A stretch of DNA of 64,000 bases from Akkermansia muciniphila (GTDB taxonomy: Bacteria > Verrucomicrobiota > Verrucomicrobiia > Verrucomicrobiales > V1-33): assembly GCA_943333275.1 (NCBI GenBank), contig CALQSQ010000002.1, positions 1 to 64,000 of the forward strand, written 5' to 3'. Below, one piece after another: positions 37,381-47,953 of the stretch. The notes beneath the pieces were generated by a model. That model ran no database searches. It was not told the DNA's origin and was given only the letters and a program-made list of their open reading frames with translations. Numbering within the stretch: position 1 is the first letter of the stretch; each line of letters starts with the position of its first letter. A program made the position numbers and the translations under genes.

Positions 37381-39126
37381 TTATTTTCCGCTGCCTGGAC
37401 TGAGGACTTTTTCCAAGCGGGTGCCGAGGGCTTGTTCAAGGCTGCGCACGGCTTCGTCGTACATTTTGTAAAGCTTGAGTCGCTCCACCCGGATTTTGAC
37501 CAGGGCCTCGTCAGCTTCGAGGAGGACTTCCTGCGGGTTCTTGCTGAGACCGGCGCCTCCGACGGCTTCGTTTTTCATCAGAATTTCCAACGCGGCAAAA
37601 TTTTTCTCCGCAGCGGAAATAGCCTGATCCGTCAGTCGCACGAGGCGGAGGGCGGTTTTGACCTGCGCTTCGATGTTGTCGTTCAAGCGCCCAATTTCCC
37701 GGGAATAGCCCTGCGCGGAGGCGGCGGGAACTTTATCCGCGTCATTCATCAGCCAACTCCAGAGTGGAAGCGTCACTCCAAGCCGAACTTGGAATTCGTT
37801 GGAATCGCGGCCCCGCGGATCGTTTTGATGCCCGAATCCGAAATCCAGAAAGGCACCCACGGGAATGAGCGCAGCGCGTTCGCGGCGGTAGGCAGCACGG
37901 GCGGAATCATTCTTGGCCATAAGGTAATGGAGGTCGGAGCGGTAAACACTGGCCATCTGTAGGAGGTAGGCCTCATTGAGTTGGGAGAGGTCGATAAACC
38001 GGCGGCGGAATTCTCTTGGCACACTGATGCGCGAGGGATCCGAGACCCCGGCCAACTGCGCAATTTGTGACCTCAGTGACTCAGCCTTGATGGTGGCGGC
38101 GAAAATGGCCTGGTCCGTTTCGGCATTTTTCCCGGCGGCGCTAGCGAGTTTGTCGAGGGCGGAAGTGCGTGTGAGATCGGTCCAGCTTTGCTGTTGTTTG
38201 GCCAACCGTTCGAGGCCGGTTTTCAGGCCTTCGTTATACGCCAGATCTTCATAGAGAGCGCGCACATCCATGACGATTTCATTTTCCAGACCCTTGCCAC
38301 TGTAATCGGCGGCCTTGATCTCCGCCTCGGCCTCGGCCACCCGCGCCTTCATTTCAAAAGGATTCGGGAAGGGGAATCTTAGCAGCAGGCCTATCTGATC
38401 CTGTCCTTCGGTCACATCCCGGTGATGAACGTAAGTGGTGTTTTCACTGACCTGTTGCAGGTGCTTGGTCTCGCCGGTGCGATCATTTCTGAGGTTGAGA
38501 CCGCCGTTGGGAAATGTCTCGCGGCGATTGCGTTTGCCGCTGGAGTTCGTGTCACGTTCCTCGTAGGTGCGAACGGTTTCCTTGTCTACGGTGGCCCCGG
38601 GAATGACCTGCTTTTCCACATGACTGTATCGGGTCTCACCGAAACGGGTGTGCGTGGAATCGTAACGGTTAAAGCCAGCGTAATCATAAAGCCCGGAACG
38701 CGATGACTGAGCGTCCTCGATGCCCTGGATGTTGTTGATGGAAGTGGAATTTTCAAAATACGGATCACCCACTTCCAAGTCCGTCTGCATGCTGTAGGAA
38801 ATGCGAATTTCCGGATCCTTCCAGTCTGTGGCAGCCAGTCGCTGCGCCCGAGCCACTTCGAGTTTGCGGCGGGCTTCGAGTGACTTGGGGTGATTAAAAA
38901 GCGCCAGGTCAATCAGCTGTGCCAGATTCAGTGGACCCGTGGCCGGACCCGGCAGGGCTTCCTCCTCCGCAGTGAGGGGATCTTTGACGATCTTTGCCTT
39001 GGGGGCTGGCTGGGCGGACTCCTGCTTCTTCGCGGACTCCTTTTTCCTGGCGTAGCCGGTGGACATCAGAGCGAGGCCAAGGAAAACGGTCAGCAGCCGT
39101 CTTGGAGAATGAGAAACTTGAATCAT
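37381..39126 (-). CDS. TolC-family outer membrane efflux protein
   Basis: A 581-residue outer-membrane protein. After an N-terminal signal (RRLLTVFLGLALMSTGYA) and a Lys/Ala-rich linker, it shows the internal duplication of long coiled-coil helices expected for TolC: NLAQLIDLALFNHPKSLEARRKLEVARAQ in the first half, and YLMAKNDSARAAYRRERAALIP with VRLGVTLPLWSW in the second. The final helix region is KNEAVGGAGLSKNPQEVLLEADEALVK. No adaptor or inner-membrane pump gene is adjacent, so it is an orphan. The ATG at 39126 is preferred; 39162 and 39195 are possible. Confidence 0.82.
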   Translation of the reverse strand: MIQVSHSPRRLLTVFLGLALMSTGYARKKESAKKQESAQPAPKAKIVKDPLTAEEEALPGPATGPLNLAQLIDLALFNHPKSLEARRKLEVARAQRLAATDWKDPEIRISYSMQTDLEVGDPYFENSTSINNIQGIEDAQSSRSGLYDYAGFNRYDSTHTRFGETRYSHVEKQVIPGATVDKETVRTYEERDTNSSGKRNRRETFPNGGLNLRNDRTGETKHLQQVSENTTYVHHRDVTEGQDQIGLLLRFPFPNPFEMKARVAEAEAEIKAADYSGKGLENEIVMDVRALYEDLAYNEGLKTGLERLAKQQQSWTDLTRTSALDKLASAAGKNAETDQAIFAATIKAESLRSQIAQLAGVSDPSRISVPREFRRRFIDLSQLNEAYLLQMASVYRSDLHYLMAKNDSARAAYRRERAALIPVGAFLDFGFGHQNDPRGRDSNEFQVRLGVTLPLWSWLMNDADKVPAASAQGYSREIGRLNDNIEAQVKTALRLVRLTDQAISAAEKNFAALEILMKNEAVGGAGLSKNPQEVLLEADEALVKIRVERLKLYKMYDEAVRSLEQALGTRLEKVLSPGSGK

Positions 39127-39212
39127 ACGAAAGGAGGGGGAGGGAAATTCCGGGGTCGTCATCCCAGCGGTATCGTTTTCCTTTCCGACGTGCAAGACGG
39201 AAATGGCCCGGG

Positions 39213-40013
39213 CTAGATTTGGAAATGCGGGGACTGGCTGAGAAATTGCACCGGATTGTGGTAAAGCACCGCGTCCACCTGCTCCTCCGTGTAGCCGCGC
39301 CGCCGCATTTCCAGCCCGGCCTTGGGCACGGCGAGGGGATCGCTATGACCCCAGTCACAGGCGCTGTTCAGCCACAGGCGTTCGGTGCCGAGGATTTCCA
39401 GGATGTCCACGGCCCGGGCCGGGGTGCATTTGGATTCGGGATATAGCGTCATGCCCGCCCAGTAGCCGGCGTCCAGCACGAGTCTGGCGGTGTGTTCCTC
39501 CACGTGGTCGATGATCACGCGCGAGGGATCGATGGTCGGGAAATTTTTCAACGCCTGCAGAATCAGGCGGGTGCCCTTGAGTTTGTCCTCGAGATGCGGT
39601 GTGTGGACGAGGATGAGCTGGTTGTGGTCCACGGCCAGCTGGATGTGCATTTCCAGGATCTTGTATTCATTTCGGCTGTTCTTGTTCAGCCCGATCTCGC
39701 CAATCCCCAGCACGCTTTTGCGATCCAGCAGCGAGGGGATCAGGGAAATGACCTCCTCGGCCAGTTTCACATCTTCCGACTCCTTGGGATTGATGCACAG
39801 CCAGCAGTAATGGGGCAGCAGGTACTTTTTGGCGCGCCTGGGCTCGTAGTCCACGAGCTGCAGGAAATAATCGTGAAATCCCTCCGCCGTGCGCCGGTCA
39901 AAGCCGGCCCAGAAGGCGGGTTCGCACACGGCCTGGCAACCGGCGGTGACCATGGCAGTGTAGTCATCCGTGGTGCGGCTGACCATGTGGGCGTGGGGTT
40001 CAATGTAACGCAT
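39213..40013 (-). CDS. TatD-family metal-dependent hydrolase, EboB-like
   Basis: A 266-residue TIM-barrel hydrolase. The metal site begins with PHAHMVSRTTDDY, then EPAFWAGFDRRT, GIGEIGLNKNS, LILVHTPH, RVIIDHVEEHT and SACDWGHSDPLAVPK, consistent with the TatD superfamily. These segments resemble the TatD-like protein of the ebo gene cluster, which is thought to export a precursor metabolite to the periplasm. No other ebo gene is next to it. The ATG at 40013 fits the family; the frame opens at 40058. It is 99 bp downstream of the LURP-one gene on the same strand. Confidence 0.78.
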   Translation of the reverse strand: MRYIEPHAHMVSRTTDDYTAMVTAGCQAVCEPAFWAGFDRRTAEGFHDYFLQLVDYEPRRAKKYLLPHYCWLCINPKESEDVKLAEEVISLIPSLLDRKSVLGIGEIGLNKNSRNEYKILEMHIQLAVDHNQLILVHTPHLEDKLKGTRLILQALKNFPTIDPSRVIIDHVEEHTARLVLDAGYWAGMTLYPESKCTPARAVDILEILGTERLWLNSACDWGHSDPLAVPKAGLEMRRRGYTEEQVDAVLYHNPVQFLSQSPHFQI

Positions 40014-40112
40014 GCTGCCCAGCGATACCAAACTGCCCCGCCAATTGCAAGAGGCCATCCGTGCTTACGGTTGAATGCGACCGCCGGCGACGGTGCGGAC
40101 AGTTTGTCCCTT

Positions 40113-40607
40113 TTAATGTCTGCGGCTGGACTCGTCGTGGCAGACGAGATCGATGACAATGGCCGTGGCCAGCATGAGCACGACGTCCTCACCCTCGGCA
40201 ATTTCGATCCCGTAATGGTCCGTCAAGGAAAACCAGCGTTTGGAAATGGTGGCCGCCAGGCCCTGCGACCTCTGGAGTTCATATTCGTGATCCAGGAAAT
40301 CCCCACTGGCCTCGTAGTCGCGGGGCCCGGGACCGTCGACTTCAAATTTGCAGCGAAAAAAGGTGAATAATTCCTTTTTCACTTCGGTCACGGGTTGCCC
40401 CGGCCGGTGGATTTCATACGTCGGCCCCCAGGCCAGCAGGCGCTGCCTGATGAAGGCTAGTTCATTTCCCTGCAGGTCCTGGAAACTGAGCTTGTCCCCC
40501 AGACTGAAGGCGCGGCCATCCACCAGGAAACATGGCTGCTCATCCCCGTCCCGTATGATGAAATCATCCCCCCAACTCCAGAATTTTTGCCTGATGATGT
40601 ATCGCAT
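40113..40607 (-). CDS. LURP-one-related (DUF567) protein
   Basis: A 164-residue protein with the LURP-one/tubby-like pattern: RYIIRQKFWSWGDDFIIRD, FLVDGRAFSLGDKLSFQDL, GNELAFIRQRLLAWGPTYEI and TISKRWFSLTDHYGIEI. The fold is a twelve-strand beta barrel around a central helix, with membrane or lipid interaction suggested for relatives. It is the most upstream of the minus-strand run before the divergent tgt gene. The biological role in bacteria is unknown. Confidence 0.85.
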   Translation of the reverse strand: MRYIIRQKFWSWGDDFIIRDGDEQPCFLVDGRAFSLGDKLSFQDLQGNELAFIRQRLLAWGPTYEIHRPGQPVTEVKKELFTFFRCKFEVDGPGPRDYEASGDFLDHEYELQRSQGLAATISKRWFSLTDHYGIEIAEGEDVVLMLATAIVIDLVCHDESSRRH

Positions 40608-40759
40608 GGACGCAGGGTGTGATGTTACCTTGCACCTGTCGACTGCAAATCGACCAACCAGAGAGAACTTAAATGGAAATATTTTCTCAGAGATTTTATA
40701 GTTGACCCCGGATGACTCGTTTATTTCCCTCTTGCACCCGGCGGTGCGCTGGAGAATGA

Positions 40760-42294
<1,535 letters not shown>

Positions 42295-42378
42295 TTTGCT
42301 GCTTTCCTCCCCGCCCACCCTCTGCTCTGCTAGCGCTCCCCGTCTCTCTGAATTGATTTTTTTCACCCGACCCGTTCC

Positions 42379-44895
42379 ATGACTTCCGAATACATCCTGT
42401 CCATTATCATCTTCCTCATTGGCATCACCGCAGTGGGCCTGTTCCTTTGGTATTTTGCCGCTGAGGAAGCCCCCAAGAAGCGGCTTGCCGGCACCATCCT
42501 GACCTTTTTGCTGGTGGGATTCAGCATTTACACCCTGAAGACGAAGCCGCTGCAGAAGGGGATTGACCTCGCGGGTGGCGCAGCCTTCACGGTGAAGATC
42601 AAGGAAAACGACGGCCAGAAGGTCACCAAGGAACAGGCCAATGCCGCCAAGGAAATCCTGGAAAAACGTCTCGCCCCGCTGGGAAACAAGGACGTCGTCA
42701 TTACGGTTCAGGGTGACGACGTCATTTACGTGGAAGTGCCGGGCATCAGCCCTGAGGAAATCCAGAAAAGCCGGGAGACGATTGAAAAGGTCGCCAAACT
42801 GGAATTCCGCCTCGTTAACCCGCAGAGCAACCAACTCATCCAACAACGGGATGCTTCCTCACGCGTCGTGGAACCGGGCTGGGTGGAACTGCCTCATCTG
42901 GAAAAATCCCCCAAGGAGGAGGAATCCGGCCTGCCGAAAGCCGCCAAAGATCTCAAGCCCGAAGATGCCAAACTCTCCCGCGAAGAACAGATCAAAAAGC
43001 GGCTCGATGGCTTCTACGCTGAGAAAAAGACCATGATGGTGAAAAACACCTCTGAAATGTCCGGCAAGAGTGTTAAGAACGCCTTTGCCCAGCCCGATGT
43101 CGGAACCGGTGATTACCTGATCAGCGTGCAATTGCACCCCGAGTACGGGAAAAAGATGGAGGAAATTACCAAGAAGAACCTCGGCCAGCCGATGGCCATC
43201 ATTGTGGACAATGAAGTAATCTCCGCGCCCGTCATTCAGGGAGTCTTCGGGGACCATTTTCAAGTCACGGGCAAATTCAGCCAGAAACAGGCCCTGGACC
43301 TCGCCAGCGCGCTGACCAACCCCCTGGAAAATCCGCTCGAAATCACCCAATTCAGCCAGACCAGCCCCACGTATGGGGAAACGGTCATCAATCAGGGGGT
43401 GTTTGCCGGTATCGCCGGATTGATCGCCACGCTGGTGTTCATGTGTGTCTATTACCGCCTGGCGGGTTTCATTGCGGTGCTTGGCCTGCTGGTCAATCTG
43501 CTGCTGCTGCTGGCCGCGATGATTATTTTTGACTTCACGCTCACCATGCCCGGCATCGCCGGAACGCTGCTCACGCTTGGCATTGCCGTTGACGCCAACG
43601 TGCTGATTTACGAACGTCTTCGGGAGGAACTGCGCGCCGGTAAGACGCTCAGCGCCGCGATCAACGCCGCCTATGCCAAGGCCTTTACCGCCATTTTCGA
43701 CTCCCACTCCACCTCCCTCATTTCCTCGATCATCATGATCGCTGTGGCCAGTGGCGCGGTGAAAGGATTCGGCGTCACACTGACGATCGGGATTGTCGCC
43801 TCCCTGTTCTCGTCGCTCCTCATCACGCGGGTGTGCTTTAGCTGGCTGGAGAGCCGGGGCTTGCAGAAGCTCAATTTCCTCAGCCTCATCAAGAACCGTT
43901 ACATCGACTTCATGAGCAAGCGGAGGATGTTCATCCTCAGCTCATTTGCGCTCGCCGCACTGGCACTGGTGGTTCTGTTTGTAAAAGGAGAGAAATCCCT
44001 CGGATTTGAACTCCGTGGTGGAGACCTCATCAGTCTCACGGGCGTCTCAGAACAACAGATTCTCGACAGCCTGAGTGATGTCAAAACCGCCAGCCTCAAG
44101 GATGGCACCACCGAGCCTTTCACTTTCACGGTCCAAACCAACAAACCCCTTGGCGATCAAAAGGAATACCTCAATCTCCGCGTGAATCCTAATCACGGCG
44201 AAACGGCCAAGGCGGAACTGGAAAAGGATCTGCCCGGAAAATATACCATCTCGGATGAACAACACGCCGGTCCTGCGGTCGGTGCGGCGGCATTGAAATC
44301 CTCCATCTGGGCGATCGTCATCGGTCTCTTTGCGATCTTTGTTTACCTCGCCTTCCGCTATGAAGTCCCCTTCGCCATCGGCGGCATTGTCGCTCTGAGT
44401 CACGATGTTCTCATCGTGGCCGGTGTCTGCGCCCTGTGCGGCCGGGAAATCGGAATGATTCTGATTGGAGCGTTCCTAACTATCGCCGGTTACTCCATCA
44501 ATGACACCATCGTTATTTTCGACCGGATTCGCGATACCCTGCGCACCAGTTCGCACGATCTTCCCACGGTCATGAACGAGTCCATCAGCGCAACGCTGAG
44601 CCGGACGATTCTTACCTCGGGTGTAACTCTGATCGTAGTGGTGGCCATGTATTTCTTCGGCGGCCTGGCCATGCATGATTTCTCCTTCGCCATGCTGATC
44701 GGTATTCTTGTCGGCACCTACTCCTCCATCTTCGTCGCTTCCCCGCTCGTGCTCTGGTGGGCCAAGACACACAAGCTCAACCTCCAGAAAGCCATTCTCG
44801 ACGCGGATCAAATGCGCCTCGAAGCCCTCAGCGGCATGGAAAAGGAAGCCCCCGCCAAGCCCGAAAAGCCAGCCAAGGCCGAGAAGGTCCAGTAG
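42379..44895 (+). CDS. secDF: Fused protein-export membrane protein SecDF
   Basis: An 838-residue fusion of SecD and SecF, which uses the proton gradient to help pull preproteins across the membrane. The SecD half has GIDLAGGAAFTVKI, a periplasmic P1 head, GVFGDHFQVTGKF and the helix set ending GIAVDANVLIYERLREEL. The SecF half begins at about residue 505 (KNRYIDFMSKRR), with LGFELRGGDLISL and TIAGYSINDTIVIFDRIR. An extra first helix (EYILSIIIFLIGITAVGLFLWYFA) precedes the SecD core. Operon with tgt and yajC. It ends 9 bp from a convergent gene. Confidence 0.95.
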   Translation: MTSEYILSIIIFLIGITAVGLFLWYFAAEEAPKKRLAGTILTFLLVGFSIYTLKTKPLQKGIDLAGGAAFTVKIKENDGQKVTKEQANAAKEILEKRLAPLGNKDVVITVQGDDVIYVEVPGISPEEIQKSRETIEKVAKLEFRLVNPQSNQLIQQRDASSRVVEPGWVELPHLEKSPKEEESGLPKAAKDLKPEDAKLSREEQIKKRLDGFYAEKKTMMVKNTSEMSGKSVKNAFAQPDVGTGDYLISVQLHPEYGKKMEEITKKNLGQPMAIIVDNEVISAPVIQGVFGDHFQVTGKFSQKQALDLASALTNPLENPLEITQFSQTSPTYGETVINQGVFAGIAGLIATLVFMCVYYRLAGFIAVLGLLVNLLLLLAAMIIFDFTLTMPGIAGTLLTLGIAVDANVLIYERLREELRAGKTLSAAINAAYAKAFTAIFDSHSTSLISSIIMIAVASGAVKGFGVTLTIGIVASLFSSLLITRVCFSWLESRGLQKLNFLSLIKNRYIDFMSKRRMFILSSFALAALALVVLFVKGEKSLGFELRGGDLISLTGVSEQQILDSLSDVKTASLKDGTTEPFTFTVQTNKPLGDQKEYLNLRVNPNHGETAKAELEKDLPGKYTISDEQHAGPAVGAAALKSSIWAIVIGLFAIFVYLAFRYEVPFAIGGIVALSHDVLIVAGVCALCGREIGMILIGAFLTIAGYSINDTIVIFDRIRDTLRTSSHDLPTVMNESISATLSRTILTSGVTLIVVVAMYFFGGLAMHDFSFAMLIGILVGTYSSIFVASPLVLWWAKTHKLNLQKAILDADQMRLEALSGMEKEAPAKPEKPAKAEKVQ

Positions 44896-44904
44896 TCCGA
44901 GCGG

Positions 44905-45801
44905 CTATCCGCACGCACCCATCGCCAGCGCCAGGGCGCCGCAGAGACCTGCGCGCGATCCCAGCCCCGGTGGAACGATCACCGTCGCCAGGCCCGCTTG
45001 GATTGGCGGGTGCCGCAGATAGTCGGCCAGTTGGGCAGAGGCCGCGATGCGTACTTTTTCAATGAGACCGGGGACGTCCATGACGCCGCCACCCATGACG
45101 ATTTTCTGTGGCGAAAGCGTGCAGAGGAAATCGGCACAGGCAGTGCCGAGGTAATGCGCTTCAAGTTCCCAGGCGGGGTGATCAGGCTGTAAATTTTCCG
45201 CCTTTGTCTGCCAGCGTTTTTCTATCGCTGGGCCGCTGGCGAGTCCTTCCAGGCAATCTCCGTGCCACGGACAGGCTCCGGCAAAGGGATCGCGCACCAG
45301 ATCATGCGGCAGCCGGATGTGACCCATCTCCGGATGCAGCAGCCCATGGAGCAATTTCCCATTCCAACAAAATCCTCCGCCAATCCCAGTACCGATCGTG
45401 AGATACAGCACCGATTCACTCCCCTGCCCCGCTCCCCAGCGGTATTCGGACAACGCCGCGGCATTGACGTCGGTGTCAAAGGCCATGGGGACATCGAATG
45501 ACTGGCGGAGATGGCCGAGGACATCCGTATCCTGCCAGCCGGCTTTGGGCGTGGTGGTAATTTTCCCATAATCCGGGGTGCCCGGAGCAACGCCCGCAGG
45601 TCCAAAGGTCCCAACGCCAATAGCGGCAACCGGTCCGTGCACCTTCTGGCAATGCAGCAAATGCGCCGTGACCGCAGCAAGGGTGGCTTTCGGATTTGTC
45701 GTGGGGATGCGGACAATTTCCCGTAGGTCATCAGGCCCGGTGCCAACGGCGCAGACAAATTTTGTGCCACCAGCTTCAATGGCGGCGAGGAGGGGAGGCA
45801 T
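44905..45801 (-). CDS. ROK-family sugar kinase (fructokinase-like)
   Basis: A 298-residue ATP-dependent sugar kinase. The first phosphate loop reads AAIEAGGTKFVCAVG, catalytic Asp is in FDTDVNAAALSEYRWGAG, and TIGTGIGGGF is the adenosine loop. The metal site HPEMGHIRLPHD...CPWHGDCLEGLASGPAI carries the His/Cys zinc ligands typical of the fructokinase branch. Substrate could be fructose, mannose or glucose. It overlaps no gene and converges with secDF. Confidence 0.88.
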   Translation of the reverse strand: MPPLLAAIEAGGTKFVCAVGTGPDDLREIVRIPTTNPKATLAAVTAHLLHCQKVHGPVAAIGVGTFGPAGVAPGTPDYGKITTTPKAGWQDTDVLGHLRQSFDVPMAFDTDVNAAALSEYRWGAGQGSESVLYLTIGTGIGGGFCWNGKLLHGLLHPEMGHIRLPHDLVRDPFAGACPWHGDCLEGLASGPAIEKRWQTKAENLQPDHPAWELEAHYLGTACADFLCTLSPQKIVMGGGVMDVPGLIEKVRIAASAQLADYLRHPPIQAGLATVIVPPGLGSRAGLCGALALAMGACG

Positions 45802-45843
45802 GGTCAGTGATGAGGGTGGTGAAGAAACGAATTGAACGATCCC

Positions 45844-47820
45844 TTACGGATGCAGCTTGGCGGGAACAAATTTTGGCGATCCGGCGCGGATGGCGTAGCG
45901 GTTGTCCTTGGAATCGCTTGGCAGGAAGGGCCCAATCATTTCCTCGCAATGGAAGAGCAGCAGCGTGGCGGCATCCGTGGCGTGGCGTTCGGCAGGGGTG
46001 AAGGCATCGGTGTAGCGGACGCTGGTGCTGAGCCGCACTTCATCCACGGAGCCAATGAAATACTGCGTCGGCTGGGACTTTGCATTGGGGTCCGCCCCGA
46101 TGAACAGCGGCAGGGCATTCGTGGCACGCGGACCCCTTGCGGCGACCTTCGCGGCCAGCTGGCCGTTCACGTAAAGACGAATTTCCTGACCATCAAAGGT
46201 GCCAGCCACGTGCGTCCATGCATCGGTGGGAATGACCCGATCTGTCGGCGCAATGGCACTCACGTATTTTCCGCCAAGAAAGCAATGGAAGCCCGGAACG
46301 TTGTTCGCCAGGTTCAGGGCAAATTCGGACTGTTCCGTTTTGGCGATGAACGGTGCTGTGCCGGTGGTGTTGGTGGGCCTGACCCAGGCTTCGATCGTGA
46401 ATGGCCCGTCCGGGAGTTCGGTCGGCGTCATCTCCACGCGCAGGGCGCTGGCTCCGTCGAAATTCACAACTTTGTTTTCAGCAGGTGCGGCAAAATAGGC
46501 AGCGTCGGGCGTTTTCATTCCGACGGGAATATTGATCGTGCGGGGCGGCAGTGTGACCCTGGCACCCTCGGTGAGATAGTCCGTTTCCAGCGTCATCGTG
46601 GGAATGCCCACGCCAGCACTCAGGCCCTCCTTGGTCCGCGCCACGGTCAGGCTGAACGTTTTTTCCTCCCCAGCCTCCAACCGCGCATGCACATGCTCCG
46701 GGGCAAAAAACCATTCATTCCCTTCCGCTGAAGGCACGAGCGCAAGTTCCACCGGACGAGTAGAGGGATTGGCAATTCGCAACTGCACCAACCCTGCCCC
46801 CAGGCCATCCTGGCCCAGTGGCAGACGCGGTGAAAGCAACTCGGGCAGAATCCCCCGCGCCTTGTCCAGATCATCCTGCCGTTCCAGAGTGTAAATTTTC
46901 GGATAGATCACCTGCCCCACCGGCAGCACGGACACCTGAATGCCACCCGGTCGCACCGTCACCAGATTCATATGGTGGACATACCCGGCACCTGGATAAA
47001 TGCCCGGCACGGAGCCTCCTGTCGTGGCCAGAGCGAAGTAATCAATCCCATCGCGGTTGCCTCCGAAATGGAGCCGGTGGATGTGCCCGGCGAAGACTGC
47101 ACGGACATTGCCCACCGCCACGAGTTTCTGGTGCACCCGGTCCCAGTTGGTGCCGGGATAGGTGCGCTCGATCCACCGCGGGTGGTGCATGAAGACGCAG
47201 ACGTGCTGGAGGGATTTCATTTCCGCGAGCGACTTTTCCAGCCAACCCAGCTGTTCCTCGCTCATCTGATTCTGGTCCTTGCTGGTAAAATCCTTCGCCC
47301 CCTTTTCAGGATTGCCTTCGTCCGTGTAGAGCACAAGAAATCCCATGCCCTTGTGGGCAAACCAATACCAGAGAGGCCCGAAATGCTTTTCAAAATTCGC
47401 CTCATGCTCCAGCGGAGGGCGGCCTTCCCCACGCCAGTAAACATCATGATTTCCGGCCACGGGGAACCAAGGCATTTTGAGATTGGTCATGATGTCCTTG
47501 TAGTCCTTCGCATCGCGCAGCCATTCCTCCTCCGCGCAGTATCCCGGCACCAGATCCCCCACGGTCATGACGAGATCGGGGTCGAGCAGATTCGTATCCT
47601 TCACCGCCTGCTCCAGCACGCGCAGACCTTCCGGCGGCCCTCCGGTGCGGTCACCATAGATCAGGAAATGGAAAACTCCCTCCTCCTTGGGAAGTGGCAG
47701 GAGGCGTTCCGATTTACGCGTCGTGTGAATACCGGGCGGGATTGTTTCCTCTGCCGGCAGGGAACCGATGAGCAAACCGACAACGAGGGCACTTGGAATT
47801 AGGCGAGGGCACATAATCAA
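45844..47820 (-). CDS. Secreted metallophosphoesterase with LamG-like C-terminus
   Basis: A 658-residue exported protein. After a signal peptide (LIPSALVVGLLIGSLPA), a calcineurin-like phosphoesterase domain holds the metal motifs YGDRTGG, VGDLVPG, AGNHDVYW, MHHPRW and GHIHRLHFGG (about residues 50-270). A middle region is probably beta-rich. The last 200 residues are a LamG/concanavalin A-like jelly roll: FTIEAWVRPTN, AWTHVAGTFDGQEIRLYVNGQLAA and IGSVDEVRLS. It could remove phosphate from an extracellular ester while bound to glycan. The gene stands alone, with a 43-bp gap to the ROK kinase. Confidence 0.85.
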   Translation of the reverse strand: MIMCPRLIPSALVVGLLIGSLPAEETIPPGIHTTRKSERLLPLPKEEGVFHFLIYGDRTGGPPEGLRVLEQAVKDTNLLDPDLVMTVGDLVPGYCAEEEWLRDAKDYKDIMTNLKMPWFPVAGNHDVYWRGEGRPPLEHEANFEKHFGPLWYWFAHKGMGFLVLYTDEGNPEKGAKDFTSKDQNQMSEEQLGWLEKSLAEMKSLQHVCVFMHHPRWIERTYPGTNWDRVHQKLVAVGNVRAVFAGHIHRLHFGGNRDGIDYFALATTGGSVPGIYPGAGYVHHMNLVTVRPGGIQVSVLPVGQVIYPKIYTLERQDDLDKARGILPELLSPRLPLGQDGLGAGLVQLRIANPSTRPVELALVPSAEGNEWFFAPEHVHARLEAGEEKTFSLTVARTKEGLSAGVGIPTMTLETDYLTEGARVTLPPRTINIPVGMKTPDAAYFAAPAENKVVNFDGASALRVEMTPTELPDGPFTIEAWVRPTNTTGTAPFIAKTEQSEFALNLANNVPGFHCFLGGKYVSAIAPTDRVIPTDAWTHVAGTFDGQEIRLYVNGQLAAKVAARGPRATNALPLFIGADPNAKSQPTQYFIGSVDEVRLSTSVRYTDAFTPAERHATDAATLLLFHCEEMIGPFLPSDSKDNRYAIRAGSPKFVPAKLHP

Positions 47821-47953
47821 GAGATGGGAGTGAAGTGAGGTTGAAGAAAGTTACCCTATCATGATGACAGCGGTCCTATAAAATGCACTGGCGAAATTCA
47901 GAGCGCCTCCCAGACCACCGTTCTCATTCCAAACCATCCATCATGCCTCTTCA

